A stretch of 64,000 nt of DNA, from positions 1,798,001 through 1,862,000 of the forward strand of contig OZ252103.1 of NCBI GenBank assembly GCA_965248395.1. The letters run 5' to 3'. Position numbers and translations under genes: made by a program. Shown here one piece after another: positions 23,652 through 31,547 of this stretch (the first letter of the stretch is position 1; each line of letters begins with the position of its first letter). This stretch comes from JAAXHH01 sp965248395 (GTDB lineage: Bacteria > JAAXHH01). The notes below the pieces were generated by a model, which had not been told where the DNA came from, ran no database searches, and saw nothing but the letters and a program-made list of their open reading frames with translations.

Positions 23652-25838
23652 ATGAGTTCACATACGACCCACCGCGTTCGAGGCGAAGTCGCTTCGGGCA
23701 TCGCCATCGCCGAGGGTAGAATCAGACACATACCCTCGACGGGAATAACAATCGAGGGAGATATAGTACGGGTCCTAAAAGGGACCATGAAAATGACCGA
23801 CAAGTTCCGGGCCGCGACCGAGTTCAAATTTACCGTCCGACACGTGCCCGGACAGACAATTCCCCGACGTGGCGACACGGTAAAAGGGTATCATTCGGGA
23901 GACCTGATTTTCACCGGTGTCGCGATCATTGTCGACCAGGTGACAGAGAGATCGGGAAGGGTTTTATACAAGTGTCTGGCGGAGGACCTGTTCCGGAACT
24001 TCCGACGAGTGAAAATCGCCCAGTCCTGGCAGAACGTCACCCTCAAAACGATAATAACGGACGTCGTCTCCGAGGTCGTAGACGTGATCCTTCATCCGGA
24101 CCAAGTCGACGGACCGGTACTAGGTCGCGTCAACGCAAACTACATCCAAGCCGACGAACTCGTCCGGGGACTGACAGACCTCTCCCGGTATGTTCCGTCC
24201 GTTGACGAACAGGGCCGTTTCCGGATGGCAGCCCTCGATGAAGTGGACGCCGTGGCCGAATTGTCGGACGCCAACACCATACACGTTGGTGACGTGTTCT
24301 ACGACGTAGATGACACCGAGTACGTGAACCGGGTCTTCGGTGTGGGGTCTTACCGGCCGTCGGACCATATGACATATAACTTCGTCGGAGACGGTTCGGC
24401 CCGGACCTTCGAATTGCCCGCGGATCTGTACGAGACACCCGAAGTGATCGTCAACGGTAACACCGAATCGGTCTCGGACTCCGACCCGGAAGCAGCTTGG
24501 ATGTTTACCCGGTTCTCGAATATCCTCACACACTCTTACAGTGGAAACGTCCTGTCCTCTACCGATAGCGTCCAAGTGAAGTTCCGGTCACTGGTTCCAG
24601 TACTGGCGGCGGCCGAAGATACAAGTGAAATCGCGAATCGTGGAGTCTACGAGAAGGTGTTACACCTGGGCGACGTCACCCAAGTCGAGGCCCAGGAAGC
24701 CGCGGATGTGGAACTTCGTAAATTCGGAGATCAGACCGAACACGTCGCGTTTAGGACCTACACGCGGGGATTCACGACTGGCCAGGTCCTTACGGTGGAC
24801 CTCACGGAACCGGCAATCTCCAGGACGTTCCTTATCGACTTCGTAGAATATCAGGATCAGGACGGAATTCACCTTCTCGGGGCTGTCAAGGCGTCGTCGG
24901 CCGAGGGTGACGAGGAATGGAGGGAGTACTTTCGAGAACCGAGTTCGGTACGTGGTCTGTCTGGCATCGAACCGATCTTCACTCCTATTCCAGTCTTCCG
25001 AGAATCCTTCAACTTTTCAGATTCGCTCACGGAGGAGGAAGACACTACCCTACGTTTCGGTAATCTGACATCGGAGGAAATGCGGGTTTTCGACTACGAC
25101 GGAACCGGAGACCTCGATGACTCTATCGAGATCGACTTCACACCGGTAGGCGGGACCTCACCCTATACCTTCGGGTCGTTTCTGCACCCTGGAAACGGTT
25201 TTACGACAACGGGATTTGGTGCGGTGCAGGACTCCATATCCGGGAATAACGTAACCTGCCAAATGTTTTGGGATGCTTCGGATTTTACTGGTACCAACGA
25301 CCTGGACATAAGGCACGCGTCTTTCCGTGCTTTCTGGGCGCAGCAGACCGTGACCGACTCGGCAAATCCCCCAAATTCCGTCACCAGCCAGATCCCCTGC
25401 TTCATCGAAGGAGCGCGCAAGGATTCCGGTGACAACACGGTATCCGCCAGCAGGTCTCTGGCGGTGTCGGCGCCATCTGGCGAAACCTCAGCCGCGTGGA
25501 TTTCTCGATTCGTAGATCGTGGCGACTCCTACACCTGGTGGTTCGCCCGGGGCGGCGGGGCGTCGATCAACGGGGCAGATTTCAATCAGTCCTTGGGGGT
25601 CAACGCCATCAACAGTGTTGGCGGATACCTCTATGGAACCGATATCAATGTTTTTGGTAATCACGGGTATTTCACGATCCAACACTCTTTCGAGCTGAAC
25701 CGCTTGAAAGTGACGCTTACGATTTCCAACACGTGTCCCGAGGGAGCGTTACTCATTCCCCATTTTTCTGTATACAACTCGAACAGTCGGTACTATACCG
25801 CCCCGTCCCGGGGTCTGATAGTCCGAACGGCTGCATAA
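23652..25838 (+). CDS. tail tip / hub protein
   Basis: 728 aa, the largest protein after the tape measure. The N-terminal ~350 residues include GDTVKGYHSGDLIFTGVAII and LKTIITDVVSEVVDVI, the style of gp27/gpD-like hub domains that cap the tail. The C-terminal ~250 residues are beta-rich and aromatic, like a receptor-facing or carbohydrate-binding region. Position after the tape measure and before the last small tail gene supports a tail tip or host-contact role. The exact family was not recognised. Confidence 0.65.
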   Translation: MSSHTTHRVRGEVASGIAIAEGRIRHIPSTGITIEGDIVRVLKGTMKMTDKFRAATEFKFTVRHVPGQTIPRRGDTVKGYHSGDLIFTGVAIIVDQVTERSGRVLYKCLAEDLFRNFRRVKIAQSWQNVTLKTIITDVVSEVVDVILHPDQVDGPVLGRVNANYIQADELVRGLTDLSRYVPSVDEQGRFRMAALDEVDAVAELSDANTIHVGDVFYDVDDTEYVNRVFGVGSYRPSDHMTYNFVGDGSARTFELPADLYETPEVIVNGNTESVSDSDPEAAWMFTRFSNILTHSYSGNVLSSTDSVQVKFRSLVPVLAAAEDTSEIANRGVYEKVLHLGDVTQVEAQEAADVELRKFGDQTEHVAFRTYTRGFTTGQVLTVDLTEPAISRTFLIDFVEYQDQDGIHLLGAVKASSAEGDEEWREYFREPSSVRGLSGIEPIFTPIPVFRESFNFSDSLTEEEDTTLRFGNLTSEEMRVFDYDGTGDLDDSIEIDFTPVGGTSPYTFGSFLHPGNGFTTTGFGAVQDSISGNNVTCQMFWDASDFTGTNDLDIRHASFRAFWAQQTVTDSANPPNSVTSQIPCFIEGARKDSGDNTVSASRSLAVSAPSGETSAAWISRFVDRGDSYTWWFARGGGASINGADFNQSLGVNAINSVGGYLYGTDINVFGNHGYFTIQHSFELNRLKVTLTISNTCPEGALLIPHFSVYNSNSRYYTAPSRGLIVRTAA

Positions 25839-26287
25839 TGAGGGAAGCTATAAAAATACTTGGGCGTCTGATCGTCTCCGAGATAGATCCCGAGACCGGC
25901 ATAGCCCGGATCGTGTCCGTCTCGGATAATACCATCATGACAGCCGGCCGGAAACTTGTGGCCCAGCTGTTCGGCGGAGGGGCTGTTGCTCTACCTACTT
26001 ACCTCGCAGTTGGGACCGGATCGACGGCCGTGGCCGCAAGCCAAACCGCACTCGTAACCGAAATTCTCCGGGGGGCGGTAACGTCCCGGTCGTACAGTGA
26101 CGACACGGCAAGTCTGGCCTACACCGTGCCGTCGGGAACAGGGGTCGGTAATACGTTTCAGGAGGCTGGCCTGTTCAACGCGGCGAGCGGCGGGACCATG
26201 TTTAACCGGGTACTACTTACGACGGCTTACACCAAGACGGCGACGAATCTCCCGATCTTCACCTTTGATCTCGACTTCGATCCGTAA
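25838..26287 (+). CDS. tail-associated structural protein, 149 aa
   Basis: Starts at ATG 25838, overlapping the hub stop (TAATG), so I reject the longer ORF from 25733. The sequence (SVSDNTIMTAGRKLVAQLFG; PTYLAVGTGSTAVAASQTAL; TFQEAGLFNAASGGTMFNRV) follows the pattern of small tail fibre or tail-spike assembly-type phage proteins with a GTG-T-a-a-sqTaL core. It is the last clear structural gene of the rightward operon. Confidence 0.65.
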   Translation: MREAIKILGRLIVSEIDPETGIARIVSVSDNTIMTAGRKLVAQLFGGGAVALPTYLAVGTGSTAVAASQTALVTEILRGAVTSRSYSDDTASLAYTVPSGTGVGNTFQEAGLFNAASGGTMFNRVLLTTAYTKTATNLPIFTFDLDFDP

Positions 26288-26448
26288 TGTCTTCTGCTCC
26301 TGATGGGTACGCTTGTGGATTCGACATTCGCGGGGCAGCTGGAAGACCCACTGCGGTGTGCTCAACGTGCTTGAGATGGATTGAGGCGGATAACGAAGCG
26401 CATGTTTGGATGTTACAAAATGTGAATGTTTGTCGTTTATATACTTGA
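26287..26448 (+). CDS. small cysteine-containing protein, 53 aa
   Basis: Start overlaps the previous stop (TAATG at 26285-26289) like its neighbours. The 53-aa frame opens MSSAPDGYACGFDIRGAAGR and contains CSTCLRWIEADNEAHVWML. The CxxC and tryptophan pattern suggests a small folded, perhaps metal-binding, phage protein. No ribosome site is needed if it is translationally coupled. It is unrecognised and could be spurious. Confidence 0.45.
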   Translation: MSSAPDGYACGFDIRGAAGRPTAVCSTCLRWIEADNEAHVWMLQNVNVCRLYT

Positions 26449-26658
26449 CGGATGATCCTCAACTTGAATTATTGACCGTACAAAGGTGCCTACGGCGATT
26501 GAACGAGTGTTATGCTGTACTGATCTCAGTATTAGACGCGTGTTGCTCCCAACCGCCGGGCGATAAACCAACCTCTAACCACATCCTAGGTTCCTATCCA
26601 TCATGATAGGGACCAACATGCACCCAGATCGTCTACAGGCGATCACAGGAGGTACTTT

Positions 26659-27192
26659 ATGCGGCGTACCTTAATTCTCGTCGTGGGATTGATGCTATTG
26701 CTGACAGGGAGAACCTACGGACAAGTGGATTTCGAAGTCCAGGTACATTACTCCGTCACGGCCGGTGATCTCGGAGAAATAACCGGAGGCGGTATCGGCA
26801 ATGTCGTTGCCGGTCTGGCCGTCCCGCTAAACGATGCGGGAAATATCAATGCTATAGCCAAGGCTGGTTACAACGATTACGGTGGAGTGGAAGGTACCGG
26901 CCTGTTGCAAGGCCTAGATTTCAAGGCTCAAGGCATACCTTTCCTAGGTGGTGTCCGTGTTTACGATTCAATGAGGCGGTTCTTCTTCGAAGGGGCGCTC
27001 GGTGTTGAACTCAAGAGAGGCCATCTGAGTTTTGGTGCCGACACTGCTGAAGCGAGCGAAACTGCATTCCTGGGATCGGTTGGCGCTGGGATGTTCTTCT
27101 GGCGAGGTTTGGGTATAACCGGTTCGTACAACATAAGCCAGAATTCATGGCAGTACGGCAATTTCGGTGTTGCGTATCGATTCGGCAGTTAA
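26659..27192 (+). CDS. outer-membrane beta-barrel-like protein with signal peptide
   Basis: 177 aa. A classical signal peptide (RRTLILVVGLMLLLTGRTYG, cleavage near Gly-Gln) is followed by alternating hydrophobic strands and glycine/aromatic turns (GGIGNVVAGLAVPLNDAG; FFFEGALGVELKRGHLSFGA), ending VAYRFGS with a near-terminal phenylalanine as in small outer-membrane barrels. GCGATCACAGGAGG supplies the ribosome site and an intrinsic terminator follows. A secreted barrel in a prophage outside the lysis and head modules is a typical moron, possibly altering the host surface. Function not known. Confidence 0.75.
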   Translation: MRRTLILVVGLMLLLTGRTYGQVDFEVQVHYSVTAGDLGEITGGGIGNVVAGLAVPLNDAGNINAIAKAGYNDYGGVEGTGLLQGLDFKAQGIPFLGGVRVYDSMRRFFFEGALGVELKRGHLSFGADTAEASETAFLGSVGAGMFFWRGLGITGSYNISQNSWQYGNFGVAYRFGS

Positions 27193-27214
27193 CGCGGATC
27201 GTATCGTAAGCAGT

Positions 27215-27249
27215 AAAGCCGGTTGATGTGAATCGTCAGCCGGCTTTTT
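27215..27249 (+). terminator. intrinsic terminator
   Basis: AAAGCCGGTTGA (27215-27226) pairs with TCAGCCGGCTTT (27236-27247) with one T-G wobble and a 9-nt loop, and runs into five T (27245-27249). It ends the rightward transcript of the barrel gene and separates it from the leftward accessory cassette. Confidence 0.85.
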
Positions 27250-27406
27250 GTTTGCGCATTCGAACCAGCCGTCGGCCGGCACCAAGCAGTGGCGTGATTT
27301 GAAGGCGGACCGGAGGTGACAACTCCAGCGCAGAGAACAGCGTGTGAATATGTCGCCAGCTCATTCAGTGGGGTAAGCGACCGCACATGGTGAACTCTAC
27401 TGAATC

Positions 27407-27922
27407 TCATGTTGATTTAGATTCACCTTCCCAATTGTAATATGTTTCGATTATAACATTAAGTGCTTGTTGGACCTCGGATGTTTCAAATTGGCCCCAG
27501 TAATCTTCGTAGAGATACCTATAGTGCTCAAATGAATCTCTGTGTTCGCACAGAACATCACGCAGACTCTTCTCCATCGGTGGAAAATGTGGATGTGGTA
27601 AGTCTGGGTGACGTCTCTCAGGCATTTTCTCTACCAGCAACTCACGTGTATCTTTTTTTAGATTTTTAAACAACTTCAGCAAGTCATGGCTGCGGAGAGG
27701 GGTTCCATTGCTTTCTCTGCACTTTAATGCTTTGAGAGCTATCTCCGTTGCAAGTGACAATAGGATTGTGACAGCTAACATTTTTCCTTGGAAAAGATAC
27801 CCATCTGACACTTGCTCAGTTTGGGCTGATTCGAGGTTTTGTGCCACACTCCGCAATGACCTTGCGTGCAAAATCATGTCATCCGGGTCCAAGTTCTTGT
27901 CAAGGTTCTTCTTGTCAGACAT
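27407..27922 (-). CDS. HEPN-domain protein (candidate RNase effector)
   Basis: 171 aa, all-helical. Near the N-terminus TILLSLATEIALKALKCRES and HDLLKLFKNL match the helical core of HEPN proteins. R128-D-S-F-E-H133 gives the RX4-6H signature used for metal-independent RNA cleavage. HEPN proteins act as toxins or abortive-infection RNases, or as inactive partners of nucleotidyltransferases; no nucleotidyltransferase is adjacent. It is last in a minus-strand set after a lipoprotein gene, a PRTase and a DprA-like protein. Base composition is visibly more A/T-rich than the phage head genes, suggesting separate acquisition. Confidence 0.7.
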   Translation of the reverse strand: MSDKKNLDKNLDPDDMILHARSLRSVAQNLESAQTEQVSDGYLFQGKMLAVTILLSLATEIALKALKCRESNGTPLRSHDLLKLFKNLKKDTRELLVEKMPERRHPDLPHPHFPPMEKSLRDVLCEHRDSFEHYRYLYEDYWGQFETSEVQQALNVIIETYYNWEGESKST

Positions 27923-27959
27923 TACGTCATCTTTACGTTGGGTTTATCGTTGTGTCAAC

Positions 27960-28301
27960 TTACGGAGTACTATCCGGATCGAGCAACTCCGGTGGACAAC
28001 GGTAAACATCGGCATCCGCGAGACCAGATGACAGATAGGTTATCAGATATGCATTGCCGGCCATATCGATGGTTAACCGCCGCACCTCTCTCTTGACAGG
28101 TTCATCAAGACTTACCGCACGTATTGGTCCCAAGTACCGGCAATTTTCTCTTAACCACTCTCTGCCCCAAAACTGGTAGACAACCGGGCCCTGGTACTTG
28201 CTTTGCAACTTCGTTAAGAGGCCACATCCCCCGACGATTACGGCCAGAAGACTTGCTGCCAAAATGAAAGTTCTTCGTGACGTTTTAAGCTTTCCCTGCA
28301 T
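27960..28301 (-). CDS. small lipoprotein, 113 aa
   Basis: I chose ATG 28301 (QGKLKTSRRTF) because GAGGTGACC precedes it; an in-frame ATG at 28361 lies inside the PRTase gene. Positively charged start, hydrophobic stretch FILAASLLAVIVGGC with a lipobox-like VGGC, then a short soluble domain (YQGPVVYQFWGREWLRENCR; DEPVKREVRRLTIDMAGNAY). It should be lipidated in the envelope. It lies between the PRTase and HEPN genes, so an envelope component may belong to the same system. Family unknown. Confidence 0.6.
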   Translation of the reverse strand: MQGKLKTSRRTFILAASLLAVIVGGCGLLTKLQSKYQGPVVYQFWGREWLRENCRYLGPIRAVSLDEPVKREVRRLTIDMAGNAYLITYLSSGLADADVYRCPPELLDPDSTP

Positions 28302-28326
28302 ATGCTGGTCACCTCTTAGTTTTTTG

Positions 28327-28977
28327 CTACGCATCATCCGATTGGGGCACACGTCTGGCAATGAACAATCCTGGGATAAGAGAATTTGGGAATCGTTTGG
28401 TGAGCACTGATTTAACCGCCCTGTAATGCGCCCCAGTAGTAATCAAATCATCGACAATGGCTATTGCGGAGGGCTTTGGATTTACCAGTGATTCATTCAA
28501 CTGATAGAGTTTTTCGATCTCGTCTGGCGTCGGTCGTTCTTCTTGTGAATGCACAGCATCAGTACTTTCCACCTGGATTATTAGCTCACGTAAATCCAAC
28601 GCGGGTTCGGGTCGTATAGCGCGGATCATCCTAATCAACCGGTCATCGTATAAAGGGTCATCCTTGATGCGCGACGGTGGCACGGGTACAAACGTCATCT
28701 GGTCAAGTATTTGCGGTTCAAGAGCTTTTCTGAACGATGTCGCAACCAGTTGGATCGCCTTTTCCTTGTGTGCCCACTCGTCAGGTCGGATTTTGCGATC
28801 CATCGGTTTTTTGAGATTGACGATCAGCTGATTGGTGGCGCTATAGGAGAACCCCTTGCGCGCAGTGTATTCACCGATGAACCAGCATATGTCATGGGGG
28901 GAAAGATAGAAGTGATCAGGGCGCATCCATTCATCAATTATGGTGAAGCGCCGCGGGAAGGTTTCGTCGGATGTCAT
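28327..28977 (-). CDS. phosphoribosyltransferase (ComF-like)
   Basis: 216 aa. The PRPP loop is clear: IVDDLITTGAH at about 174-184 (two acidic residues then TTG), preceded by a ComF-like FVPVPPSRIKDDPLYDDRL. The N-terminal 80 residues are specific to this protein. Its start overlaps the DprA-like gene by 44 nt, so the two are translationally linked. DprA/PRTase pairs or fusions are, as I recall, antitoxin-like partners of RecQ-family helicases (PsyrTA/RqlHI); no helicase is encoded here. Substrate unknown. Confidence 0.8.
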   Translation of the reverse strand: MTSDETFPRRFTIIDEWMRPDHFYLSPHDICWFIGEYTARKGFSYSATNQLIVNLKKPMDRKIRPDEWAHKEKAIQLVATSFRKALEPQILDQMTFVPVPPSRIKDDPLYDDRLIRMIRAIRPEPALDLRELIIQVESTDAVHSQEERPTPDEIEKLYQLNESLVNPKPSAIAIVDDLITTGAHYRAVKSVLTKRFPNSLIPGLFIARRVPQSDDA

Positions 28978-29839
28978 CGTAGTCCTTAACTCGAATGGCG
29001 CCCTTTTCGGCCAGTTTCGCTGGCCAGGTTATTTTTCCATTGAGGAAGCAGTTGTCGAGAATGAATAACTTGCGTTCTTGTCGTAGAGCAGCTCGAGCTT
29101 GAGTTAGAGTACCGGACGATTCTCCCGCCTCGACGATGATTGTTGCTTCTGTGAGGGCCGACATCGTGACGTTCCGTTCAGGAAAGAACAGACGATTGGA
29201 CCGGTAGTCGCGATCTTCATATCGCCTCAATGGAACTTGGCTGATGACCAGGAATTCGTCCGCGATCAAACGCTGCAGATCCTTGTTTTCTTTAGGATAG
29301 GTATGCGAAAGAGGAGTGCCGATGACGGCGATCGTACGTCCACCCGCGTCAATCGCAGTTTCGTGGGCAATGCGATCGATTCCGGCAGCAAGTCCAGAGA
29401 CTACGGTGAAGTCGTCCTTCACCAACTCGCGTACAAGGCGCCGGGTTCGAGAGAGACCTTCGTCGGTTGCTTTCCTGGTACCTACAACGGCGACCGATGG
29501 CGAGGCTACCAAGTCCCACCAGCCCTGGTAATAGAGTAGCGCGATGGGATGCGCTGCATCTCTCAATTTCAAGGGATATTCGCCGGCACCGTGTACGCGG
29601 ACGCCAAATCCATTGATCCCGGCTTCCTCAAACCGCTTTTTTACGTAATTGGCATACTCATGCGCCACGTCCTTGTCGACAAAGTCAGACGGGACATGGT
29701 CATCGGCAAACTGACTGTACAGTGATTTGAACGTCGTTTTCGGATCGCGCCACAGGTATTCATATGCGCCCATCTCCTGGAACGGAGATATGGGGCGTGC
29801 GGTGAACAACAAATCATCGAATGCGATCTTCTGTTGCAT
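28934..29839 (-). CDS. DprA/SMF-like Rossmann protein
   Basis: 301 aa from ATG 29839, chosen because TCGGAGGGTGCA directly precedes it; the longer ORF starts at a TTG. SMF/DprA Rossmann motifs: SVAVVGTRKATDEG (115-128), VVSGLAAGIDRIAHETA (147-162), GGRTIAVIGTPLSHTYPKEN (166-185), FFPERNVTMSALTEATIIVE (218-237), and SSGTLTQARAAL (241-252). There is no C-terminal winged-helix domain, and the N-terminus is not the usual SAM region. A DprA in a prophage next to a PRTase is unlikely to serve competence; a nucleotide- or ssDNA-sensing role is more likely. Confidence 0.85.
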   Translation of the reverse strand: MQQKIAFDDLLFTARPISPFQEMGAYEYLWRDPKTTFKSLYSQFADDHVPSDFVDKDVAHEYANYVKKRFEEAGINGFGVRVHGAGEYPLKLRDAAHPIALLYYQGWWDLVASPSVAVVGTRKATDEGLSRTRRLVRELVKDDFTVVSGLAAGIDRIAHETAIDAGGRTIAVIGTPLSHTYPKENKDLQRLIADEFLVISQVPLRRYEDRDYRSNRLFFPERNVTMSALTEATIIVEAGESSGTLTQARAALRQERKLFILDNCFLNGKITWPAKLAEKGAIRVKDYDDIRRNLPAALHHN

Positions 29840-29871
29840 TGCACCCTCCGACGTTTCTTCTTCGTCAACCA

Positions 29872-29900
29872 ATGTTAACGGATGCGGTCAGCCTACTCAA
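29872..29900 (-). promoter_or_regulatory. promoter of the DprA-PRTase-lipoprotein-HEPN unit
   Basis: On the minus strand: TTGAGT (29900-29895), 17-bp spacer, TAACAT (29877-29872), about 30 nt upstream of the DprA-like start. A separate promoter marks this as an independent accessory unit rather than an extension of the leftward early operon. Confidence 0.45.
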
Positions 29901-30233
29901 GCGTTAACTGGCGTGATCGGCTGAAATCGCTTAGAATCGCTCTATGAGCCTCGAGGATCACAGGTGTGTTTAGTAGTCCGGATCGGTGCGCTTCGAGGCG
30001 GTTTGTTTAGTGGTTTCGGGCGGCGGCTTGACTGCGGCGACCCACTGCTGCAAGTCCCTGCCAGATCGGCGCCTGCCTGGGCCCGCTCGTGGGTTGACAT
30101 AACAACCATTATAGTAAGTAGACCGTTCGGCTCGCTACGAAATGCGCTCAACTGTCATCTCTACTTCAGCCAATGTGGACTGATTCATCGTCCATACTCG
30201 CCAGCACATTGCGGCAGTCCCCGACACGGATTT
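29901..30233. other. intergenic, no supported gene
   Basis: Between the accessory cassette promoter and the end of the methyltransferase frames. ORFs here on either strand are short, lack ribosome sites and have no recognisable sequence. A TTGACA at about 30094 has no properly spaced -10 box. I see nothing else. Confidence 0.5.
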
Positions 30234-31103
30234 CTACGGCCACCGAGCTATCTCCTCCTGCAGCGTGCCATCTCCATATCCCACCGTCTTGGATTCGTCC
30301 TCTTTGGAATGGACCTCACCGCGTTTCCATATACGTCTTGATGAATGTCGCCGCCACCTGTGGTATAATGCTGTTGCCGTATCCGCGGATGCGTCCCACC
30401 CTTTCGGGTATCCCATCAGCCAGCGGCAGAATGCCGGGTTCAATCGGCCTTTCCTTTCCATCTGAGCACAGGTACGGGATGGTTTCGGTCCATAGACTTC
30501 TCTGCCCAGATATCCGTTCACTGGCACGTTTTCCGTCGGAGTGTCCTTCGCATCCCGGGCCGTGGGGGTCGACCATACTACCTGCGGATTCAGAGAGGAG
30601 TGAGTCCCTTTGGTTGGTCTGTTTTCGTTTTCGGTCAATGGTGTTGCCCACAAAGAAGAGCCGTTGTCTGATGTGAGGCGCCCCGACGAAAGTACCCGGC
30701 ATATCCGCGGACCCAACCTCATATCCCGCAATTTCCAGCGATGCGCGCACACCTGTGAACCATTCGTAACCACTCTGGCTGCTAACCTGCTCGCCAAAGA
30801 TCGTTGGAGGCCGCCGCTCGGCGATGAGTCTCCAGGCTTCCGGCCATAGGTGGCGACTGTCTTCAAACCACTCATGCTGGCAGTCTGCACATACCGCGAA
30901 GCCAGTACGTCCAACATGCCATACAAAGTTTTCGTTTTCGCATTCCGGACAAAAACGGCGTTTCCCAGCCGCAGTGCTGAACGGTGGGCAGGGACAACTG
31001 ACGGTCCAAACAGGTTCATCTGCAGGCCATCCGCACAATTGCAACGCGAGGTCCCATCCTCCGATCCCGGCGAAGAAATGACATCTGACGTATTCTCTAA
31101 CAT
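30234..31103 (-). CDS. overlapping alternative-frame protein, 289 aa
   Basis: Lies in a different minus-strand frame over most of the methyltransferase gene. It does not look random: LQRSLASRLAARVV, TSDNGSSLWATPLT, WSTPTARDAKDTPTENVPVN, GYLGREVYG and LNPAFCRWLMGYPKGWD follow, in order, the pattern I know from phage proteins that are annotated beside or within C5 methyltransferases (SLASRL ... WPTP ... NVPxNxxLGRxV ... LNPxFxRWLMGxPxxWD). Either both frames are translated or one is a widely propagated shadow. The true start is unclear, since the recognisable part begins after about residue 30. Confidence 0.4.
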   Translation of the reverse strand: MLENTSDVISSPGSEDGTSRCNCADGLQMNLFGPSVVPAHRSALRLGNAVFVRNAKTKTLYGMLDVLASRYVQTASMSGLKTVATYGRKPGDSSPSGGLQRSLASRLAARVVTNGSQVCAHRWKLRDMRLGPRICRVLSSGRLTSDNGSSLWATPLTENENRPTKGTHSSLNPQVVWSTPTARDAKDTPTENVPVNGYLGREVYGPKPSRTCAQMERKGRLNPAFCRWLMGYPKGWDASADTATALYHRWRRHSSRRIWKRGEVHSKEDESKTVGYGDGTLQEEIARWP

Positions 31104-31227
31104 CGTAGGGCTGAACTTCCTCTATCGGCCTATCGTCTATGTCACCGCACATGATGAGGTTCTCATCCATCAACGCCTTCAACCATGCACAGACATGGCG
31201 ATTGTTGTCGTTGTAGTACGCGTTCAC
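30316..31227 (-). CDS. C5-cytosine DNA methyltransferase
   Basis: 303 aa. Motif I CHFFAGIGGWDLAL (52-57 FAGIGG), motif IV VSCPCPPFS with catalytic C80, motif VI-like FGEQV (E146), motif VIII HIRQRLFFVG (185-194), motif X GYGNSIIPQVAATF near the end. A Cys4 zinc-ribbon (CPECE...CADC, about 93-117) is inserted after motif IV, as in several phage enzymes. It probably modifies phage DNA against host restriction. It is coupled by ATGA to the gene upstream. Its 3' two-thirds overlap another long frame (30234-31103). Confidence 0.9.
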   Translation of the reverse strand: MNAYYNDNNRHVCAWLKALMDENLIMCGDIDDRPIEEVQPYDVREYVRCHFFAGIGGWDLALQLCGWPADEPVWTVSCPCPPFSTAAGKRRFCPECENENFVWHVGRTGFAVCADCQHEWFEDSRHLWPEAWRLIAERRPPTIFGEQVSSQSGYEWFTGVRASLEIAGYEVGSADMPGTFVGAPHIRQRLFFVGNTIDRKRKQTNQRDSLLSESAGSMVDPHGPGCEGHSDGKRASERISGQRSLWTETIPYLCSDGKERPIEPGILPLADGIPERVGRIRGYGNSIIPQVAATFIKTYMETR

Positions 31228-31547
31228 GGGGTCCGACTTATCCCATCTCGGTGGGTCAACCGTCTGTCAATCTCCTTCTGCAGACTACCGTTGATATCGC
31301 GATCATCTATCCCGCCTATTTCGTCCAGACAGAATTCGCAGTACCACCCTGGTTGTCCATTTGATGTCCACTTGCCATCACCGCCGCGGTATCGCCCGTT
31401 CCACCAGTGCAGATCTCCTGCTGGATAGCTCACCTCTGTAGCGCAAATCGCGTCCTGGCAACTATATAGAACGTCCGGTAGCGGCCGCGGCGAATCAGAG
31501 CGCTGTTTCCGTCTGGTCCCGTGACGTTCCGTGAGGGATTGTTTCAT
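31224..31547 (-). CDS. hypothetical early phage protein, 107 aa
   Basis: I start it at ATG 31547, which overlaps the previous stop (31544), in keeping with the 4-nt overlaps in this operon. The sequence has CQDAICATEVSYPAGDLHWW and GQPGWYCEFCLDEIGG. Four cysteines with a CxxC suggest a small zinc-binding fold. It overlaps the methyltransferase start by 4 nt. Function unknown. Confidence 0.6.
   Translation of the reverse strand: MKQSLTERHGTRRKQRSDSPRPLPDVLYSCQDAICATEVSYPAGDLHWWNGRYRGGDGKWTSNGQPGWYCEFCLDEIGGIDDRDINGSLQKEIDRRLTHRDGISRTP

Noticed and set aside
26406..26606. 66-codon ORF after the tail operon
   Set aside because: No ribosome site, and it overlaps the better-placed 53-aa frame at 26287. 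Cysteine-rich composition looks random.
27189..27410. Minus-strand 73-codon ORF between terminator and HEPN gene
   Set aside because: No ribosome site, and it crosses the terminator stem. Considered non-coding.
28934..29839. DprA as the host's natural-competence gene
   Set aside because: It is inside the prophage, lacks the C-terminal domain and is linked to a PRTase and HEPN gene; no competence genes are nearby.
29964..30341. Plus-strand ORFs near 30 kb
   Set aside because: They oppose the methyltransferase 3' end, lack start signals and have no coherent sequence.
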